Positions 60,312 to 64,000 of a DNA stretch of 64,000 nucleotides are shown in pieces. Under the pieces are notes generated by a model. The model did no database searches. It was not told the DNA's origin and worked only from the letters and a program-made list of their open reading frames with translations. The DNA lies in the NCBI RefSeq assembly GCF_033659955.1, contig NZ_JARUJP010000006.1, forward strand, positions 62,001 to 126,000. Direction: 5' to 3'. The position numbers were made by a program, and so were the translations under genes. The first letter of the stretch is position 1. Every line of letters begins with the position of its first letter. Source of the DNA: Clostridium_AM tanneri (GTDB taxonomy: Bacteria; Bacillota; Clostridia; Clostridiales; Clostridiaceae).

Positions 60312-61148
60312 TTATATTACCAATACATTCTTACATCCGTTTTTCTCAGCGGCAAGCTTAAGTTCTTCCATCATTCCATCTGTAGGTTGAGTTGAATTTA
60401 TCTTATCCAACCTAACTCCTAGAGGTCTATACTTTATAAGCTTGTATCTTATTTCAGGGTTTAATGATGCTATCAGTTTACTGATTTCATTTACGTTATT
60501 ATAATTATCCAAAACATTAGGCACTACTACTGTTCTTACTTCATAAAGCTTATCAATGCTAGCAAGATATTTAGCGTTTTCTAATACAATATTATTGTCC
60601 TTTCCTGTAAGCATCTTGTGTTCTTCACTATCAAAGGACTTTATATCTAGCATAACCTTGTCCATAGACTCTGTAAGCTCTTTATTTTTTCTAAAATCCG
60701 TTGATCCATTTGTATCAACGAATACTGTAAGCCCAAGCTTTTTCACCTTATCAAATAAATCTACTAGAAATTCAGCCTGAAGAGTACACTCTCCCCCTGA
60801 CACTGTTATTCCTGATATAAAAGGCTTAACCTTTATTATCTCCTTCAGTATTTCTCCTACACTCATTCTTTTTTGTTTTGGCCCACAGCTATTTTTACAT
60901 ACTCTTACACATCCATCACAATGTTTACATTTATCTTCATTCCATACTACTGTATTTCCTATCATGGATATAGCATCGAAGTTGCAGCTAAATAGGCATG
61001 TTCCACAATTTACACATCTTTTTATAGTTTCTGGATTGTGGCAATATAGACAGTCAAAATTACATCCTTGAAAAAAAATTGCTGTTCTATTTCCTGGTCC
61101 ATCTACTGAACTAAATGGAATAATTTTATTTACAATACCTTTAAGCAT
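60312..61148 (-). CDS. yjjW: YjjW-type glycyl radical enzyme activase
   Basis: A 278-residue radical SAM enzyme. The SAM cluster motif is FQGCNFDCLYCHNPE (CxxxCxxC, residues about 29-43). A ferredoxin-like insert follows with CVNCGTCLFSC and CKHCDGCVRVC, as in activases with two extra 4Fe-4S clusters. SVDGPGNRTAIFF and GITVSGGECTLQ complete the signature. It abstracts a hydrogen from the Gly of its partner enzyme. It lies 72 bases downstream of the glycyl radical enzyme gene; the pairing and length match the YjjW/YjjI system. Transcription is probably shared. Confidence 0.93.
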   Translation of the reverse strand: MLKGIVNKIIPFSSVDGPGNRTAIFFQGCNFDCLYCHNPETIKRCVNCGTCLFSCNFDAISMIGNTVVWNEDKCKHCDGCVRVCKNSCGPKQKRMSVGEILKEIIKVKPFISGITVSGGECTLQAEFLVDLFDKVKKLGLTVFVDTNGSTDFRKNKELTESMDKVMLDIKSFDSEEHKMLTGKDNNIVLENAKYLASIDKLYEVRTVVVPNVLDNYNNVNEISKLIASLNPEIRYKLIKYRPLGVRLDKINSTQPTDGMMEELKLAAEKNGCKNVLVI

Positions 61149-61220
61149 TATTATTACCTTTCTATTTCAATATTTTCTACATAGCTAACTTGAAAATAAC
61201 TACAATTCATTCCCCTTGAT

Positions 61221-62726
61221 CTATAGAGTTTCTCTTACTTTTCTCTCTAATATTCTAGAGTTTTTAACTGCACCAAGACCTAAAACCACTGTATCCTGAA
61301 GCACCTGTTCTCCTCTATTTAGCTTTTCTATATCTGATTTCTTAACAAGATATCCAGTTATTCTTATCACGTCACTGTCAGAGGAATATAATGAGAAATA
61401 TCTCATTCCCTCATTAAATGCACCTTTTATTATATCTAGAACTGCATCAGGATTGTTCTTCGCTGTAGCTTCAAATGGAAATATGTCACCAATACCTGAA
61501 GGAAAGTACTTATGAAATTTAGCACTTTGAAGTAGATGTGCATATAGTTGAGGTTCCTCTCCTATAGGTATTCTACATCCTGGGCTTGTTCCGTTATCCG
61601 TTTCAATACCTACCTGTGCATGAAGAAGAAAATGCCCTTTTGTTATTTCGCAGTACTTATTATTTCTACTATTAACAACTTGGTACATTTTATCTATAAT
61701 TTGAAGACCTAAAGAATTGGCCTTCTCACTATGACCAAATCTATCCTCTTGCTCTACGGCACCTAAGAGACTATTTACGCATTCTGCCAATCCAAACATA
61801 CCAAACATAGCAGTAAACCTATCCTTGTAAATTAGTTCTTCTTTTGCTAGGAAATTAGACTGGAAGAAACCACTTTCATCTACTATAAATCTTATTCTTT
61901 CATCCATATAATCTGCCATCTTTTTCATAGTATCTGGCAAAATTTCATTTAAGAAAACCTCTACACTAGATGCCTTTTTAGCTAAAGCAGCTAAGTTTAA
62001 CCTAACTAAAGTATAACTTCCTCCTCCAATATAAAGTCCATTGTAACAACTAGCTATTGAGTAGTTATATGGTTTAAATTCTTCAGAAAACATCTCATGA
62101 TTTGCAAAGCTTGGCTTAGCTGTAACTAAAGCTGTCTTTACAGCTTCTATTGCGAAATCCCTTGGTGTTTCTTTGCTGTATTTTAGTGTAATATTAGGTA
62201 TGGCAGTTTGAAGTTCCCTTTGCACCTCTAATATTATCTTTCCTGCTTTACTTTCCTTATGCCCAATATTAGCATGGCAGAAGGAATCTGTAATAGTTCT
62301 ATCTATATGAGTTAAAAACAATTTTATTGCCTTGTAAGCCTCTTTTTCATCTTCTACAAAAGGCTCTAATAACTCATCAATGTTTCCTATATATACAGGC
62401 ATTGATGTTATAGAAGGGACATGCTTGTATAAAATTAAAAGGTTATTAACTGCCTCCCAAATATCTTCAGCAGGCTTTAATCCTAAAAACTCACTGCCCT
62501 GCTTCATAAACTTTTCATAATCTGGCACTATATATCTTGGTCTATAAGGTGCATTTCCCTCATTTAAATCACAAATTATTCCCTCTTCCCTTAGCTTTTG
62601 CACATCCTCGCTTATATTTAAAACCTGTAATGATGCTTCTGCTTCACGTGCAAGAGATAATACCTTTTGCTCATAAGTTAATACTGTATCTTTTATTATA
62701 TTTAGGATGTTATTCAAATTTATCAA
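61221..62726 (-). CDS. yjjI: YjjI-type glycyl radical enzyme of unknown substrate
   Basis: A 501-residue glycyl radical enzyme. The radical site is RITGY near the C-terminus (Gly458). A likely active-site Cys is in SIASCYNGLYIGGG. Sequence blocks SCHANIGH-like (DSFCHANIGHKESKAGK), NHEMFSEEFKPYN and FGMFGLAECVNSLLG are those of the YjjI family. The protein is shorter than pyruvate formate-lyase (about 760), in keeping with YjjI. Its substrate is, as far as I know, not established. The ATG at 62726 is preceded by an AGGAG-type site. The activase gene follows directly. Oxygen would destroy the enzyme, consistent with an anaerobe. Confidence 0.93.
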   Translation of the reverse strand: MINLNNILNIIKDTVLTYEQKVLSLAREAEASLQVLNISEDVQKLREEGIICDLNEGNAPYRPRYIVPDYEKFMKQGSEFLGLKPAEDIWEAVNNLLILYKHVPSITSMPVYIGNIDELLEPFVEDEKEAYKAIKLFLTHIDRTITDSFCHANIGHKESKAGKIILEVQRELQTAIPNITLKYSKETPRDFAIEAVKTALVTAKPSFANHEMFSEEFKPYNYSIASCYNGLYIGGGSYTLVRLNLAALAKKASSVEVFLNEILPDTMKKMADYMDERIRFIVDESGFFQSNFLAKEELIYKDRFTAMFGMFGLAECVNSLLGAVEQEDRFGHSEKANSLGLQIIDKMYQVVNSRNNKYCEITKGHFLLHAQVGIETDNGTSPGCRIPIGEEPQLYAHLLQSAKFHKYFPSGIGDIFPFEATAKNNPDAVLDIIKGAFNEGMRYFSLYSSDSDVIRITGYLVKKSDIEKLNRGEQVLQDTVVLGLGAVKNSRILERKVRETL

Positions 62727-62849
62727 CTCCTATTTATTTATTCGATTATATTTTATAACTATAGTGTTCTTTTTGCAAACCGTTTCTTTTTCCAATTCTA
62801 AGTCTAGGAATTTTCATAGTAACTATCTATAAAACTATATTTTTCAGTT

Positions 62850-64000
62850 CTAAATAATACCCTTATACTGAAGCTTATATAAATTACTATAAAATCCTTC
62901 TCTCTGCATTAGCTCCTGATGAGAACCTATTTCCACAATCTGGCCTTTATCTAGTACTATAATTTTATCTACATTTCTTACGGTAGACAGTCTATGAGCA
63001 ATTCTAATACTAGTCCTGCCATTCATCAACTTTTCCACTACTTGATGTATAGTTGCTTCCGTTTCTGTATCAATATTTGAGGTAGCCTCATCCATAACCA
63101 ATATAGCCGGATTATGTACTAAAGCCCTTGCAAAGGATAAAAGCTGTCTTTGTCCCATAGAAAATTCAACTCCTTTTTCTTTAACCTGATGCTTATAGCC
63201 CTCGGAAAGATTTTCTATAAAATAACCTGCATTTACATACTCTGCCGCCTTTTTCACATCATCTAGAGAGATATCTTCACTATATAATCTTATATTTGTT
63301 TCTATATCTCCCGCAAATAAAAATACATCCTGAAGAATCAATCCTATGTTTTTCCTTAAATCTTCCTTTTTTATATTTTTTATACTTATGCCATCAATTA
63401 ATATTTCTCCCCTTTGATGCTGATAAAATCCACAGATTAAATTTATTATACTGGTCTTACCGGCTCCAGTAGTTCCAACAAAAGCTGCAGATTGCCCCTT
63501 TCCAATATTAAAGGAAATATCTTTAAGCACCCAGTTTGTACCTTCATAAGCAAACCATACATTTCTAAACTGAATTTCTCCTTTAACTTTACTCAATTTT
63601 TCTTCTTTCTGTGGTTGTTTTTCTGTTTCTTCATCTAATAAATCGAAAATTTTTTCTGCAGAAATCATGGAACTTTGATAAGTATTATACTGGTCTGTAA
63701 GCTCTATAATTGGCTGAAACAATCTATTTATGTAATTTATAAAGGCATAAAGAGTTCCAACTTCTATTGTGCCCTTAACTAGAGCTGTACCTCCATAAAG
63801 TAAAATTAGAGCAAGGGATAGGGTTTTAACTACGTCCATAAAGGGTCTAAATACACCAAAAAGTACAATTTGTTTCAAACTGGAATCGTAAAAATCCTTA
63901 TTAATATTGTTGAACTCTTCATATTTTTTATTCTCCATATTAAATATCTGAATTATTTTCATACCTGGTACATTTTCCGATATGAAGCTGTTAATAAGAG
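62850..64000 (-). CDS. ABC exporter, permease-ATPase fusion (N-terminus beyond window)
   Basis: The frame stays open from the stop at 62850 to the window end, about 383 residues, with no start codon needed at 63962. Residues near the edge (NSFISENVPGMKIIQIFN) are the end of the coupling-helix region of an ABC transmembrane domain, with membrane helices in VVKTLSLALILLYGGTALV and a following span. The ATPase domain has Walker A GTTGAGKTS, signature FSMGQRQLLSFARAL and Walker B ILVMDEATSNID. It is an MdlB/LmrA-type half-transporter; a heterodimer partner may lie next to it outside the window. Substrate is unknown. Confidence 0.92.
   Translation of the reverse strand, partial: LINSFISENVPGMKIIQIFNMENKKYEEFNNINKDFYDSSLKQIVLFGVFRPFMDVVKTLSLALILLYGGTALVKGTIEVGTLYAFINYINRLFQPIIELTDQYNTYQSSMISAEKIFDLLDEETEKQPQKEEKLSKVKGEIQFRNVWFAYEGTNWVLKDISFNIGKGQSAAFVGTTGAGKTSIINLICGFYQHQRGEILIDGISIKNIKKEDLRKNIGLILQDVFLFAGDIETNIRLYSEDISLDDVKKAAEYVNAGYFIENLSEGYKHQVKEKGVEFSMGQRQLLSFARALVHNPAILVMDEATSNIDTETEATIHQVVEKLMNGRTSIRIAHRLSTVRNVDKIIVLDKGQIVEIGSHQELMQREGFYSNLYKLQYKGII

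Overview
The window looks like chromosomal DNA of a strict or facultative anaerobe of the genus Clostridium or a close relative. The base composition is strongly A+T-rich and intergenic spacers are AT-dense. The gene content is clostridial: a SufCBD Fe-S assembly operon, T-box leaders, CotF-like spore coat proteins, DUF4317 and DUF5105 proteins, a glycyl radical enzyme with its activase, several chemoreceptors and two divergent peptide deformylases. The species cannot be named from the sequence. No prophage, insertion sequence, CRISPR array or rRNA operon was seen.

Layout. 1-2356 (minus): sufC-sufB-sufD, truncated at the left edge, with an IscR-like palindrome upstream. 2839-5540: chemoreceptor and TPR protein, convergent. 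5740-7622: a Cys-type T-box leader and a TcyP-like cystine transporter. 7757-9592: two CotF-like coat proteins and a lipoprotein with a split FMN_bind-like domain. 10007-18039: DUF4317 protein, GH18 protein, NodB deacetylase, and a response regulator/kinase/lipoprotein operon. Pho-box-like repeats lie upstream of both the deacetylase and the regulator. 18163-23054 (minus): YhhN-like membrane protein, then the hom-thrC-thrB operon behind two tandem Thr T-boxes and a Thr-codon-rich leader ORF. 23200-32198: alpha/beta hydrolase, Tag glycosylase, orphan MASE3-type kinase, a small aromatic-rich protein and a broken second copy of it, a chemoreceptor and a multicopper-oxidase-like protein. 32250-34525 (minus): iscS-like desulfurase and thiI. 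34941-37667: envelope cluster of an amidase-like protein, a NodB deacetylase and an L,D-transpeptidase. 37767-39785 (minus): TPR, thioredoxin-like and unknown proteins. 39896-44917 (minus): three-gene helicase-like, helicase, Fe-S nuclease operon. 45228-50595 (minus): two deformylase-like proteins, a chemoreceptor, a CNNM/CorC transporter and small proteins. 50876-51173: tRNA-Gln, -Lys and -Leu. 51372-57851 (minus): P1 peptidase, OPT transporter, PanE, ECF S component and a sirtuin-like protein. 58084-64000: HMA-like protein, DHFR, DUF5105 lipoprotein, a GC-rich double hairpin, YjjW/YjjI and a truncated ABC exporter.

Themes. Sulfur and Fe-S supply recurs (Suf, cystine uptake under a Cys T-box, IscS/ThiI). 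Threonine synthesis appears to be controlled in layers that all sense tRNA-Thr charging through ACC codons. Envelope remodelling is represented by six proteins, one of which may be under the local PhoB-like two-component system. The best candidates for under-described biology are the helicase-helicase-nuclease operon (39896-44917), the sirtuin-like protein (56331-57851), the split FMN_bind lipoprotein (8747-9592), the layered Thr leader (22289-23054) and the double hairpin at 60140-60239. All functions are read from sequence motifs by eye; no database search was run.
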